DNA of 64,000 bases, taken from NCBI GenBank assembly GCA_902702965.1, contig CACRXP010000142.1:115164-179163 (forward strand). Direction: 5' to 3'. The stretch is from Spirometra erinaceieuropaei (taxonomy: Eukaryota; Platyhelminthes; Cestoda; Diphyllobothriidea; Diphyllobothriidae). The translations under genes were made by a program, and so were the position numbers. Shown piece after piece: positions 47,381 to 63,947 of this stretch (positions are counted from its first letter, which is position 1; each line of letters opens with the position of its first letter). The notes beneath the pieces were generated by a model. The model saw only the letters and a program-made list of their open reading frames with translations. It searched no databases and was not told where the DNA came from.

Positions 47381-49585
47381 AATGAAGAAACAAGATTTTC
47401 TGGCTCGAAATGATAACGACAATCTTCTACTAAAAGGGGACGCCGATAAAAGGGAGCAGTATTCGAGTGAACCGACCCTCGCTAGCGTCATGTCACCAAA
47501 GGATACACGTTCAGTCGGTTGTGGAATGTATACAATCGATTGCCTGAAGTGTGATTACGTAATAGCTGGTCCCTCGGATGTGGCCGACGGCCACAATAAA
47601 ATTTACGCCCAACCCCAAAACAAATGTTTCAGCCGAATCTGTAAATCGGACCGAATTATAGGTTCATAGAAAACAAAATCGCTTAAGACACTGCCAACTC
47701 TTACCCTCCCGTAGCAATAGTCTTCGCGCGCAGCTCTGTTCCAAACAATCGTTCTTTTTAGCATAGTCCTGAACATATACCAAATAACAGTGACAAGCGT
47801 AAGTCTAACCCGGTCAGTTTTCGATTATTCTAATTGAAGTGACCTGACCATAAATCATGCTGTAACCGCAATAACAGACCAAACTCTAACCGCAATTGCA
47901 GCACACGCCCCACTCACACGAGGCTTAGACAAGTTGAGCCACAGCCGATACGTAACTTTTCAACTAAACCAAACCCTAACGGTGAATCTTAACCATCGTC
48001 TGGTCTGGCATAGCATAACCAAAACTGATAGAACCGAATAGGCGATTTCCAGGAAAGATTTCAGAAGAAGAGGATGGGATTGTCGGAGCTTGAAGTTTGT
48101 TAACTCAAAATTCCATTATCAGTCCTCATATTCTGCCATAAATCTTAACTACTGAAACGCATATAGTAGCATATGGGATAAGCCGTTAGAAGCGTCTATA
48201 GTGACATCTTTCCCAAAATTCAAGGACAAAGTAGACATATTCCGACGATCGCCTCTTCTTCGGCTATGCCATCCGAAATTTTATTTTGTAATTATCAGTC
48301 AAGTCAGTGTAAATGCACTGTAAATATTTCTGTCCCTCATTTGGGGAATACAAGGAAGGAAAAAGTAGAGGAAGATTTGCTTTCACTGGAATGATAACGG
48401 CACAGAACCGTCTGACCTCACCTAACTTCTGTAATGTCTGCGAATCATACTGACAAAACTTAGATACATTCTGTCCGGCTTCTTTCCTTTTGTCAACTCC
48501 CTTGAGCCGGAGCTACAACGTAGTAGAGGGCACCCGGGTTCAAGCGGACTATCATTGAGCTCCACTACTGTGTGATATCAAATATTGCCGACCGCATTTT
48601 GCATAACGCTAGCTAGATTGTAGGGCGCTGAATTTACTACCAATAGAATCCCTGGACCTTCTTGTTTAGGATTGAAATTAAATTGGTTAGCGGTGGTAAA
48701 AAAGCTAAAAATGGGCGTCCCACTCTCTGGTTCCATTGTCAGTATTGCTATCTCAATGTCTCCAAGTCAGAGGCTAAACACACATCGGAACACATGTACA
48801 CTAATCAATGACCACGTCAGGTCGATGAACTCCCCTCCCACGTACTATGACACTCCAATGGTCTTATCTGCCATCTACATTGGGTAACCTGCAAAGTTAA
48901 TTTCATGGCTAGACACAGTCGGCGGCTTTATTACACGCATCCACCGTAGGTCAAGAGTGCGATGATGATTTTGGACCAAGTTTTTTTTAAATTGAGTAAC
49001 CAGACTTGCGAACGAGTTGCTAACCATGTTTCATGAAATTTTAAGCTGTTATTTTAGGTTGTTGTGCAAAAACGAATTACACACGATGTACAGAAAGGCA
49101 AGGTCAATGCAATGGAGTTGGTGCCGCTAGATCGGGTCTTACTGCCTTGTTGTTTTTGTGTCCTGTTCAGTCGCTTTGATACCCAAGGGCTAACGTCTCT
49201 GCCAGGAGAAGTTACTTTATGGTCTGACATTTCGAGAAGTGATTTCAGCTATTCAATTTCCTGTCCCCAGCTCCCATATTTTGCCTGGTTCTTTGGTCGC
49301 CATTATTGACTGTGGGTCTAAATCATACCCCTGGTTTCCCCGTGAAATATGCAGACTTTGGCTTAAGAAAGATAAGGTCATCGCCACTTAAGATTCGTAA
49401 ATTCCGAAGCCTACAGAAACAGATATGACGTGATTCCGTGGTCTATCAAAAAAACACAATCCGAATTGGCCGAACAGTCTTGTAAGCTGGTTATACCTGT
49501 TTCTGGCCGAGGACTCACAGAGAACCGCGCACTCTAAAGAGTAATCGCTTAATTAAATAAATGGGGTTGTGACCGACCTGAATGA
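47381..49585. other. No gene recognised; telomere-like words around 47860-48010
   Basis: No supported gene. Loosely spaced CTAACC/CCCTAAC words occur between 47800 and 48010. Open frames are short (the longest is about 95 codons at 47382-47669) and unrecognised. Confidence 0.45.
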
Positions 49586-50740
49586 GTGGGTGATTTCATT
49601 TGTAGCGTCCTCGCTTTAGACGTCTATACACGAGCCATCGCGATCGAAGTACTCAGTGGCCTTCTGTTTCAAGCTTACGACGAGAACAAAGGCCAGCTCA
49701 TAGCTCCGGATGTCATAGAACTTGGGACATTCCTAACCAGCAAATTAAAGATATCCCGATTACTTCACCAATTCTAGGGGCTCGTCGATGAGGCTGTTCT
49801 CTTAAAACGCGAAAGACGGGAGAAATGCAAACCAAGCCAACTTTTTCATAACTGACCGGGACGAGTTTTCTTCCTACAGAGAATGAGTAAACTTAGTAGT
49901 TCTAGATCTGCAGCTCATGACGGAAGAGTTAAAAGCCAGAGATCCGTTTTAGTACATTCCGGTTTGTCGCAAATATGACGGTTGGATGGCGACGACAGTC
50001 TACAGAAAACAGAAGAATAGCTATGAATGTTCAGTTGTAATAGAAACTACCAGCTTCGAAAAAAGGAGACTTTTCAAGTAGGCTAGACCAGAGAGTGAAA
50101 ACTCATTGCAACACGAGTAGTAAAACGAGTCGAGATGGATCTCCATCGAAAGCTGTCTCGAGCCAATGGCTATCCGCAAGCACTTGCTGATATTCAGGTT
50201 CAGCTTTATTAAGGGAAATGTAGGCGAGCGCCTTCGAACTTCGTTTTGGCTGCAATAAAATCATATAAAGCAAGTATCAAAGGAAATTAAGTAAGTAATT
50301 ACATACAAAAACCATTAATTACTGGTATAAATTTGTCTGTGAATGGATACTGTGTCAAAATTGTACAATAACCAGTGAGGAGCCTAGCGCCACGAAGAGG
50401 TCGGAATGAACATAGCAGTGGACTAAATCCATGGCAGTGCATTCAATATATTAAGGAGTCTCCGAGAATTCAGTCACATCTCGCGTGCAGCTCAGCTTAG
50501 GAGCTGCTCAAAGGTCTGACTCAACAAGCCTCCAGCAAGTTACGCGATTAAAGGAACTTAAAAGGTGTCGGCATTGTCTACCGACCTCAATATAGCTGCG
50601 GAAGTTGTGGTTACCTCGGAGAAACCAGCCAACGACCACAAACGCGAATTCCCAAGCACTGCTTGGCTGTGTAAATGTTAGACCCACATTCGACAGCAGC
50701 CAATTTCTGCTCCACAGATAGCTTATCATCTCAACTTCGG
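49586..50740 (+). pseudogene. Highly divergent Penelope-like element remnant
   Basis: Collinear PLE homology in shifting frames: YTRAIAIEVLSGLLFQAYDE (about 49625, matching the SIPQDLAVETIELLL block), GLVDEAVLLKRERRE (about 49780), PVCRKYDGWMATTVYRKQK (about 49965, matching LVCRKDCGGLKTKVFRKAT), RKLSRANGYPQALAD (about 50150), then GIVYRPQYSCGSCGYLGETS (about 50575) from a GIY-YIG domain. The order and spacing fit a single insertion of about 1.1 kb beginning mid-RT. It differs greatly from the 40-47 kb copies, so it is an older or distinct family. It stops 28 bp before the GC-rich transposon at 50768. Confidence 0.75.
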
Positions 50741-50767
50741 CTCAATTGAGATTTCAGGTCGAGGCAG

Positions 50768-51371
50768 CCCTGCCAGCACCAGCCCCGCCTAGCCCCGCCT
50801 GGCCCCCTCAATAATGGCGGGGCTAGAGGGGGCTATGAGGGGGCTAGGCGGGGCTGTGGAGGGGGCTGTGGCGGGGCATGCAACGCGATAGCCCCGCCTA
50901 GCCCCGCCAGCGAAAAAAAATGCGCAGGGGACGCCACATCCCAGCCCACTTTTGGCACCACTTTAAAATATCGTCCCCATTGTCAAATATACGAATTAAT
51001 AACACACACAGATTGTAAACCGGTGGACAAATAAGAGTTTAAGCAATGAGGGACTTAAACAAAACCTCAATATATTGTGCTCATCCGCAGCTACATTCAG
51101 TGGGCGTAAACGGATGCTTTCTCCATGGTTTATAAGCCAATTTTGATAAATTAGCTCGTTTAAATTCCAAAGAAGGTACAATAAGTGGTGCTTTTGGAAC
51201 ATATCTTTCGATGCAAATACGCTTCAAAAGGCTTCAATCCTTGAGGGGGCTCTGGCCCCGCCCAGCCCCCTCCAGCCCCGCCTATGAAGGAGCCATGTGC
51301 TGGCAGGCGGGGCTCTGGCCCCACCAAGCCCCTTCCAGCCCCGCCTATGAAGGGGCAATGTGCTGGCAGGG
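50768..51371. mobile_element. GC-rich-ended transposon, copy 1
   Basis: A 604-bp element bounded by inverted CCCTGCCAGCAC and GTGCTGGCAGGG. Its ends are packed with GGGGCT/AGCCCC and GGCGGGGCT motifs, and a CTATGAAGG...TGTGCTGGCAGG module is present twice at the right end. The AT-richer core is identical over long stretches to the inverted copy at 55564-56166. No transposase and no clear target duplication were found; the superfamily is not assigned. The core contains a 68-codon frame identical in both copies, which may simply reflect the recency of the copies. Confidence 0.88.
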
Positions 51372-52649
51372 AGTAATCGCAATTTGAATTTACTAAAATT
51401 AACCTGGGAGCCTATTAACTGTTCAGTCAGCCGCCATATCAATTTGTTTTCCACATCCGGTTTTATCAACTTTATTCGCACGAGAAGGTGAAGGGGTGGA
51501 GCAGTCAGAATGACCGGTTACATATGCTGTCACAGAGGATAAGTGCGACACTGTGGAGATTAAACTTCAATACTCCAATTCACGTCTTCCCCTGCCATGC
51601 CTTAAATCTCTGCCAGTCAATCTCAGGATCTGTCGGAAAAAGAATCCTGAAAACTTGTCCTACACATGAGCGCAGCAACCGGCTGACTCACCCCTAGCTG
51701 CCAGCAAGAAATTCTCAGGTGAATGGCTTGTCCTTGACTGACAGTACACGCGCTCTTAGATACTGCGATCGAATAGGCAGAATCAGTAAGGGAAGTGCGA
51801 GCACTATTGAATAATGACTTGAAGTTGACATACGGCTCCTGCGCGCATGAGACATATGTCACCTATGCACAAGAGAGTTCCTTTTATGTCGATCAGCAAG
51901 TTTGTCAAGGCCATAGGAGTAGTCATTGAAAATCTCCATCTTAACTAAACTATGATTTATAACTAGTTTTCCATCGATTATTTGAAAATATTTGCGATTA
52001 AATCAGTAGTCGCAACTTTTATGTACTGCTGCAATGTATTTATGTTCTGTGCTGTACTGCATTGGATTCAGATTCGAAGTGCGTACTATACAGTTTGGGA
52101 CGTCCAAAAAACCAATTTAAAAGCGCTACAGCGGCACGCTAAACATACTAAATTCAACTTAACCTAAAGTGTATCAAAGGCGGATGAGAGGACCTACAAG
52201 TAAAAAAGACGGCGAATTTTCTTCAAAACCGGTTGAACTATCCTTACCAACCCTTTCTATAGACCATCAAATACACACTTCAAGGATTTCTGGTGGAAAA
52301 TATATTTAACTTGAGAATGTAAACGTCTAGCTGACTGAGCAAGGCCCTGAGGACTAATTTCAAATATACTTTGCTGATCGCTGGAATATAAATGAGCCCC
52401 ATTTGAACAGACAAGATAACGGCTTAATTCAGTATGTCTAAGGGTAATAGACAATGCGTCTGATGATCCCATTGAACCTCCTCGTGTAATATTACGATGC
52501 AAATAAGCATGTTACCAACATGTTGTCAGCGGCATAAAACATTTTACAGAATGTCATTATAAAAGTACGCGACTGCAAACCCTGTTTACGGGGGTAATGC
52601 GAAATATGAAATAATTGTCCTTTTTCTTAGCGGAGGGTATTTAAAGGGG
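51372..52649. other. No gene recognised
   Basis: Spacer with short open frames only. Nothing supportable. Confidence 0.4.
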
Positions 52650-52945
52650 CTAGTTTGGTGTAACAAATGCTCCCTGTTCATTTGGGCAGTCTTTGGAGAT
52701 TAAATATTTATTTAGATCACGCTTAAATGTCTCCCTTGAGTCCGCCATTACCGCTTTCGCTGGAAGCCCATTCCAGTTACGGACAACTTCTTCTGGAAAC
52801 GACTGTCAGCTATCATCCGGGTAGGATCGGGTTCTTTGAAAGTTAGCGGGATTTCTGTGCAGGTTTCTTGCCGTGGTCAATGCCAAACGGTCGCCGACGT
52901 GAGGGGCACTGTCCTGATTTCCCACTGTATGGCAGGTCTGTAAGT
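52650..52945 (-). pseudogene. LINE ORF2 C-terminal remnant (CR1/Jockey-type)
   Basis: The reverse strand reads GDRLALTTARNLHRNPANFQ, RTRSYPDDS, a stop, then FPEEVVRNWNGLPAKAV and ETFKRDLNKYL before a natural stop at 52650. The VVRNWNGLPAKVV...FKRDLD pattern is the conserved tail of many CR1/Jockey-superfamily RTs. No RT core was found further up the minus strand, so only the last 100 residues remain. Confidence 0.75.
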
Positions 52946-54772
52946 TATCTCTCTCGACCTACCTCTACAGGAAGGAAATTTGTTAAGCACATTGAAGATT
53001 CATTTCTAAAATAAAATCTTGAGGCCCTTCACAATCTTGGTCGTCTTTCTCTCAGTCCTTCAAGCAGCTTTAATCATTTCTCCGTAAAGAAATCTTCATG
53101 AGTTGCTGGAGAAAATGGCCATCTTGTCAACCCCAAATGGTTTAGTCTGAAAACTTTGCGCACCCTTATATGTGAACGTGTGTATTTTCACTTGGAGAGC
53201 ATAAACTTCTAACGCTTTTATCGTTTTTCCACATACAAGAGGCAATGTCTCAAACGCATCCGCACTTAGAGTCACAAAGTTAGAGTGAGGTTTGCAAAGA
53301 CAACAGTGTCAACATCTTCTTTTATGACTTTTGCAAGGACTTTCACACAGGCAGGTTTCATTTGCTTGTATATTTAAATTCACATATGTTGCTTAGCGGA
53401 AAAAGAGCCTTATTCGACAACATGATCGTTATTAAATGACGTTCTACGCATGCTCCCTACGTATGGTGTCCCAATGGAACTGTCGTTCCCGAATGATGCT
53501 TTCCACTGCCATTTTATATTTCGCATTATGTGAACGGGCATCAGAAGCATTTTCTTCAAGACTATTTTTCCTCGAGCATAAAAAAATGATTTGGGTCCCC
53601 TGTCGAACCGCGCTTATCTCCGAAGAGAATAGGCTCATACTAGTGGCTGAATTGAACAGTAGTCACATGACTTTTATACTTAACTAGAGTAAAATACAGA
53701 ATTTTGTCTCAAGTCCCATCTATGAGGTATGCGATACCTCCACTGACTTCGCCGCAGTCATAGCACATTTAGAAGCAAACAGATTTTGAAATAAGGAACG
53801 GTGTGTATGTACTGTATGTACTGGGACTCCTCGTTAAGGAAGAAGTTCTCACGTGTTCTTGAGTAAAATTCCTTTAAATGCACCATTGACACGGTTAACA
53901 ATCGTGTTTTTAAAAATTCAACTATTTCAAAACACGTAAAGCTCTACATTTTCCGCACATTTCTGGCTGTGTTCTGTAAGTGGTCCATGTTATTTCATCT
54001 TCCGTAAAAACGATTTCTTTCCTTATACGTATCTCTTAAGAATTCTGCACTTTGCGTCAAGTTGCGGTGAATAAAAGGGTTCGATAATTTTATGAGCTCG
54101 TATCAAGCCTGTGTGGTCGTGAAATCCCTCGCATTTAACCTTGCGTTTAACTACTTTCCAGGTTCAACTCTTTCAGATATTTATCAGAAATATTGGTCGA
54201 AATATTCGCGCAGATACTCCAAGAAAGACATAAAATTGCTCTGACGCCTGTCGGTGTGAATTTTTTATGACAAAAAGAGCGGGTATGACCATTCTGCATC
54301 TTGTCCTAAAGGAACGAATGTAGCGCTGTAAGGAGAAACCGCTAGTTTTGTAAAGAAAACATTGGGCCGTTTTTATCCGACTACCACTCGCAGCGAAACA
54401 AATCAAGCTTCCGTATTTTTTGTAAATTTTGAGACAAATCCGTCAAGCTTCGCTTTCATAATATTCAAGAATGGCGCGTCTCAAATACAAATGGGGAGGG
54501 CATCGGATTTTGTTATCTTGGTAGCGTCGATAAACCTTCACAAATCTGGACTCGTTCGTAGTCAACTATAACAGTTGCACCTAAGCCAGTTCCTTTCTAT
54601 GTTCGCGTCAAAGAAAGGAAATATGTAAATCTCTGACAGCATTTTCGATTATGATTGAAATAGAAAATTGTTCGAACAAGTAAAGGACGTTAGACCCCCC
54701 GCCGGGGTCAAAATCGAGGTGTAATTTGCTAAGGTCTCTAGCCGGTGACCTTGAGATTTTGCATTCTGGCGG
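52946..54772. other. No gene recognised; upstream region of the kinase gene
   Basis: No confident feature. The minus frame 53638-53444 (KMAVESIIRERQFHWD) looks protein-like but is unassigned. Confidence 0.4.
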
Positions 54773-54780
54773 TATATAAA
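54773..54780 (+). promoter_or_regulatory. TATA-like box before the deoxynucleoside kinase gene
   Basis: TATATAAA lies 35 bp upstream of the ATG at 54815. If it positions transcription about 30 bp downstream, the 5' UTR would be about 10-15 nt. The sequence just before the ATG is a pyrimidine tract ending TTACAAG, so a splice acceptor is an alternative reading. Confidence 0.4.
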
Positions 54781-54814
54781 TGTCGGGATTCTTTCTTCAC
54801 CGTTCGCTTACAAG

Positions 54815-59091
<4,277 letters not shown>

Positions 59092-59404
59092 GTTAGTTTG
59101 TGCACAACTCCGGCTGTTTATAGTTGTTTTGCTTAGTTGTGCAACAGACCACCTCCCCCGTGGCCATAATTATATATTTCAAAGATGTGGTTACCTCAGA
59201 TTTCTTGGATGAGTTCAGCAAACATCAGTCTGTTTAAAATTGGGTAGTCAGTTGAAAATCAGCTTTACAAACCTCAATCTAGTCATGAATGCTTCCTTAC
59301 GAATTGTTTCCTCAAACGGAAGGCGCACATCTTGGGCGCAGCACACCTCATCTCAGGAAGGCTGACTTCATCCGCATGCGGACAGGCGAGTTCCAGAAAA
59401 CAGC
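59092..59404. other. Kinase intron or downstream sequence, nothing recognised
   Basis: Begins with the GTTAGT donor after exon 8. The expected C-terminal exon (a VIDA/VLEA-type continuation) is not visible before the PLE terminus at 59.4 kb. Confidence 0.4.
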
Positions 59405-59406
59405 TC

Positions 59407-59433
59407 AGTAGAAGAAGAAGAAGAAGAAGAAGC
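59407..59433. repeat. GAA microsatellite
   Basis: About eight AGA/GAA units immediately left of a PLE terminal palindrome. Confidence 0.95.
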
Positions 59434-59625
59434 AGTCGCTGAAACAAGAAGTTTATTGGCCTGACGTTTCGTATTCTCGCTCTAATTCATTACCAGATAT
59501 CGTCGCAGACAGGGGTGTTTTGCGACTGTCTCTGATAATGGGTTCGAGTGAGCGTCCGAACCATCAGACCAGTAAACTTCCTGTTCCAATGATCGCCTCT
59601 TCATCTTCATCTGCGTGCTGTCCTG
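59434..59625. mobile_element. Solo palindromic PLE termini with two decayed hammerhead-like motifs
   Basis: 59440-59515 on the minus strand matches the PLE terminus (CACCCCTGTCTGCGACGATA, then a core ending GAAACGTCAGGCCAATAAAC). 59518-59600 on the plus strand matches it again (GTCTCTGATAATGGGTTCGA, CCAGTAAACTTCCTGTTCCA). The two face each other tail to tail. Both cores are damaged: CTGATAA on the plus strand and CTGGTAATGA on the minus. No RT or nuclease is attached. This is the same head-to-head terminal arrangement that lies at the left of the 40-kb array, reduced to the ends. Confidence 0.7.
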
Positions 59626-62610
59626 GTAATTTGCGGAATTTTCACCGCTCTCATGTTTGTCGCTGCTTGTCAGAATCCTGCCAAAAGCAAGGGACCCTGA
59701 AATAACTTGAAGTGTACGAGAAATTTGCAGAACTAACGACAGTGACACAAGCGACCCGGAATTGTAACCGCCTTCCCGTAGCGGAAGTGGCGTTAGCCTG
59801 GTTTCAGCGTTAACTATAGGGCTGTGTTCACATCACAAGTCTTTTCGATTCGAAGTTATGTTATGACCTGAAGACGACTACAGCCAAACCCCAAAAATAC
59901 TCCTCAGCAATACTTTTCGATTATTGATAACGGGGGCCATAGTTGTGCTTAGTAATAATTGCCTGTGAGAAAGGAAGAAAGGGAAGACCAGATTGGACAT
60001 TTTTAGGCTTATGAGTCGTCGTCAGCCGTAACCCATCCCAGGTTTCCATAACCTGGGATTTTAACTCCGATTACTCGCTTATCGGATGTTTCTAATTCAA
60101 ACGCTCAACTAATGAGTCTCGACCGGTTTTGAACTATAACGCTTGTCATTCTAGCCAAAATGATGGGAGCGCGTAACGCAGCCTCTTAAGAATCTAGTTT
60201 AATCGGTCTTCAGGCTTGCGACACTAACCCTATATTCTTGTTCCCTATACTGTTTTTTTCTCACAGGTTTTTGACTGTGACGAACCGCTGGAGACTCTAA
60301 CCCGCGTTTACTATGAACGTCGGGAACAAGTCATGTGCGGTGTTAAGGTCTGATTCCACTTCCGTATCTCTACTCCTCCAAATTTTTGTCTGCATTCCGC
60401 GTCACAAAATGATTGCTAATTTTGTATTTTGCATTTTCCTACCGGTCTGTTGATTTAGAAAGACTTCTTATGTGCATCAATTCTGCTTCTCCCGTTTTTT
60501 TTTTCATATGGTTCCCACTTTCCTTGTGCCATCAGCCGCTTGTACACCCGTATCCGGTTTTTCCCACTGCTATCATTTTCTCTGAAATCGACCGCGCATT
60601 TGTATCGAAAGCACAAAATTTCGGAAAACAGGGTCAATTCCCAAAGCTCATCCAACTGGATTCTTGTTCTTTATATAGGATTTTTATAATAAATGCTTGA
60701 TAATTATGTTGACTGCTTCAAATCGGTTACTGTTTGTCGAATGTTTTGCTCTAGCATCTTCACCTTGCACGGTTTTTGTCCGTCAGATGTGAAGGGAGGC
60801 AGCAGTAACCTGCACGGGAGTTTGTTTATTAGTGAGGAGACCTTAGGCAGCATCTCCTCATCTCAAAATCCCTCATGTTTGAATGGCAAAACAAAGTCAA
60901 GACGACTGAAGGTGTTGCTTGGACACGACGGTTGCCGAAATTAGGCCGAACTCTACGCGTACCGCGCACATGCTGGCTCCTGCACGAGTGAGTAGGACTT
61001 GGATAGCCCTGGTCACTCGTCGAGGAATTTTACCATGGATGCAGCCCGACCTTCACTCTGGATGACGACGACCTTGTATGTATTATGCCAGATTTTTTGT
61101 AATGAGTATCGACCTCCTCCTCTTTTTCCCTTACTAGCATACACCAGTTGCAAGCCCAAGCCGAAGTCCCTGAGAATTAGGTGCCACACAGTGGTTAACC
61201 TATCATAAAGTCTCCGTCTTTTGCGCTCTACGCGCAATTATGGCCTCCGCATCGAACTAACGCGTATCACAGGCCCATGTGTCCATCGCTTTCATGCAAC
61301 GCAGTTTGCTACTGATTGCCAACTGTCTGAACTGGCCATCTGATTGGTAGTATACGTACTCCGTCCCTGATCTGTAGACTGGGACTGTAGTGGCCGTTCT
61401 TCGCTTGTACGCAGTTGTACACAGAAAGATGGACTCCAAGTTCTGCGAACTCCCCTTGTCTAGGCCCATATTTCGCGTACGGTGTTCGGTCCGGTGAATG
61501 TTATGTGTGATCCCCGTGACAATAAGACGCCAACCGGCATGGATCGGCGTGATTACTGATCACAATTACTTGCGCCACCGCATAAGGCCCGATGACAGAC
61601 AGGCCGTACGCTTCATGCGGTACCTTGCCTAAGTTGAAAAGGTGGGTAATATTCGATATTTAAGTAAATGACTTTTCTACGCACGACGAAACGTGCTGTT
61701 TACGTATACGGCGCTGAGGAAGCAGGTTGTCCCTGCATTCTTGGAGTAGATGTGGATTAATGAATGGAAAAAACTAGATTTTGCAGCGGACAAGAGAAGT
61801 GGCGTTGCGAATTACAAACGACTGGTCAAGAGTTAAGATGCGGAGGATATCTAAAACCGAAATTTGTGGTCGATCTCTTCTATGACCGTAATCGCCCTAA
61901 TTTTGTCAGTCAGTCTTTCATGCATCTCTGAATGCATTTATCCGTATAGCCGCAATTACCCAAGAAATGTCACATGTTCTGATGGAGTCAAGTCAAGTCG
62001 CCGAGCTCCTGTGGCCAGATATCAGATCGCTGCCGGAAGCTGTTTGTCTGTCAAAATGCTTCTCTAATTTATCCAACGCGACGTCTAGAGTGAGCATCTT
62101 TTTCTTCAATGACACTCCGTTCGCGGTTTCTTCAGCTGTTTCGGCGTCGATCAAGTTCAGGATGTTGCAAGCCCTGCGAAGGCCCTCGACAGCATCACGT
62201 CGTCACCAACATGATTAAGTAGGGCGAATCAAGAATCGCCCTGACATTTCCTATATCTGGCGAGCGGGATTCAATCAATACTTCTCCCCCCCCCCCAATC
62301 GTTTGCTTGTGAGAAATACAGTCACTTATTTTCCTAAGAGCTAATTGGTTGGACGAAGTCTAATTGACGCCAGAAGAAAGGAGATTTGCCCTGACGGACT
62401 GCTGGAACCAGTGGAGTTATTAAAAAAACAATTACCTAAGAGTTCAGAACACAATTTGGCGAGCATGCATTTTTAGTACTCTTATATTAAAAAGTAATTC
62501 CGTGCACTCATTTGATAAAGGCGTGCGTCTTCATCAAATATCAAATTTAAGGCAATGGTAGATTTTAATTTCGTGGTCAGGGTTGGAGTCGACGATTTCC
62601 TGATAGGTCA
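59626..62610. other. No gene recognised
   Basis: Several open frames under 100 codons without recognisable motifs; a C-run at 62286-62298. The missing 3' exon of the kinase may lie here or beyond. Confidence 0.4.
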
Positions 62611-62625
62611 CTGGCACCACCGTAT

Positions 62626-62690
62626 GCTGACGGGAATTGGGGTCTCACTGTCAGTGCTGCCGTGTAGTCCCAACAAGCCGACTTGTGCAC
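62626..62690. repeat. GGAATTGGGG dispersed repeat, copy 1
   Basis: TGACGGGAATTGGGGTCTCA and TGCCGTGTAGTCCCAACAAG recur at 63949-64000 with few changes and, more weakly, at 63150-63225. No coding content. Confidence 0.6.
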
Positions 62691-63149
62691 AACATGGAAG
62701 CTGTAATATGTCGCGGTATCACAGGCAAATTAAAATCGATTTAGTGAGACAATAAGAGCTTCATAAGGTCTATTGGAGAAACGCCTGCCAAAGCAGTCAG
62801 TCCACTGAAGACACGAAGTTGAATAAGGCGGCAGCGCTTTGATAAGAAGTGCGGAACCGCCAGGGCTTGGACGGTAGTCGACATCTGACATCCCAGCAAG
62901 GGCTAGGAGTTGCGGTTTGTAAGACTGCCAAGTGACACAACATCTGGGTCCTGTGGAGTTCGCATCGCATTGCAATGACTGCTATGAAGGAGACCCTTAT
63001 TCCAGATATCAGCGACGCGGAATCTATGCCAGCCCGGACCCTTTGTCCACGTCTACCGCCAGTCGTCTTGAATCTGCTTTGTCGCTTGGGAACGATGTCT
63101 GATGCAAGAGAGAGAGAGAGAGAGTGCGCGAGAGTGAGTCTGTGAGGTC

Positions 63150-63230
63150 CACTTGAATTGGAACTCTGACGTCAGTGTTGCTCCCGCGATCTGAGTCAAG
63201 CCTATTTGTGCGCAACTTAGGAGCCCTTAT
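63150..63230. repeat. GGAATTGGGG dispersed repeat, diverged copy 2
   Basis: TTGAATTGGAACTCTGACGT, CAGTGTTGCTCCCGCGA and AAGCCTATTTGTGCGCAACT follow the same order as copy 1, including the TTGTGC(A/G)CAAC tail. A GA microsatellite (63105-63122) lies just upstream. Confidence 0.4.
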
Positions 63231-63947
63231 TCTTCGAACCACTTCGCGGTCAATTTAATGATCCTTTTCAGCATTATGAACTATCACCAGTGCGCGTGGT
63301 TGTCTCACCACTCGAAAACTCGGTCAACCGATTTGGAGTCCGACGGGCTAATCATATGATCCGATGCTGAAGCTTCAGGCCCCTCCATGGCGTGTTGCTG
63401 TCTGCGTAGTGAGACATGTGAACAAACCAGATTGATGCAGTAGTTTAAAACACAGGAATCTCACTCGTATCCAGCCAAGCAGTTCGGCTACAGTGAACCC
63501 ACCTTCACACGAACCAGTCAAAATGCCCTCATATGTGAGAGGGTACTAGGCAAAACGGCAGACAGGTCTTTGTCCTTTCTTATACGAGTAATTATACCCC
63601 GCTCTGCTCGGGATTTGCACACAGGTTTTACTGAGAATGGAGCAGACTACTGAGCTCCGACGTTGCGGCTGGGAGTTTAAGTGAAATCTTTTACGGATTG
63701 CAGTGGGCGGTATCGAGGCAGGCATCTGCATAAACTATCTTCCTTCACATGCAAATATGGCCATAGTGAGCGAAGGATTTTTATGACTTCAGGGAGCGCC
63801 GCGGAATTCTTGAAGATGGTGAATTCTTTTATGAAGAAGACTGGCCACATCTCTAGGGCGTAATGGGGGACCTCATGCCATCCGGTTTTTGTGAAATTAG
63901 CCCTTAGAGATCTACGAAAGAGATAACAGATTGCTTCGCAGCCCAGA

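Noticed and set aside
50996..51202. 68-codon frame identical in both GC-rich transposons (also 55732-55938)
   Set aside because: Identity is explained by the near-identity of the two copies; no motif, and too short for a transposase.
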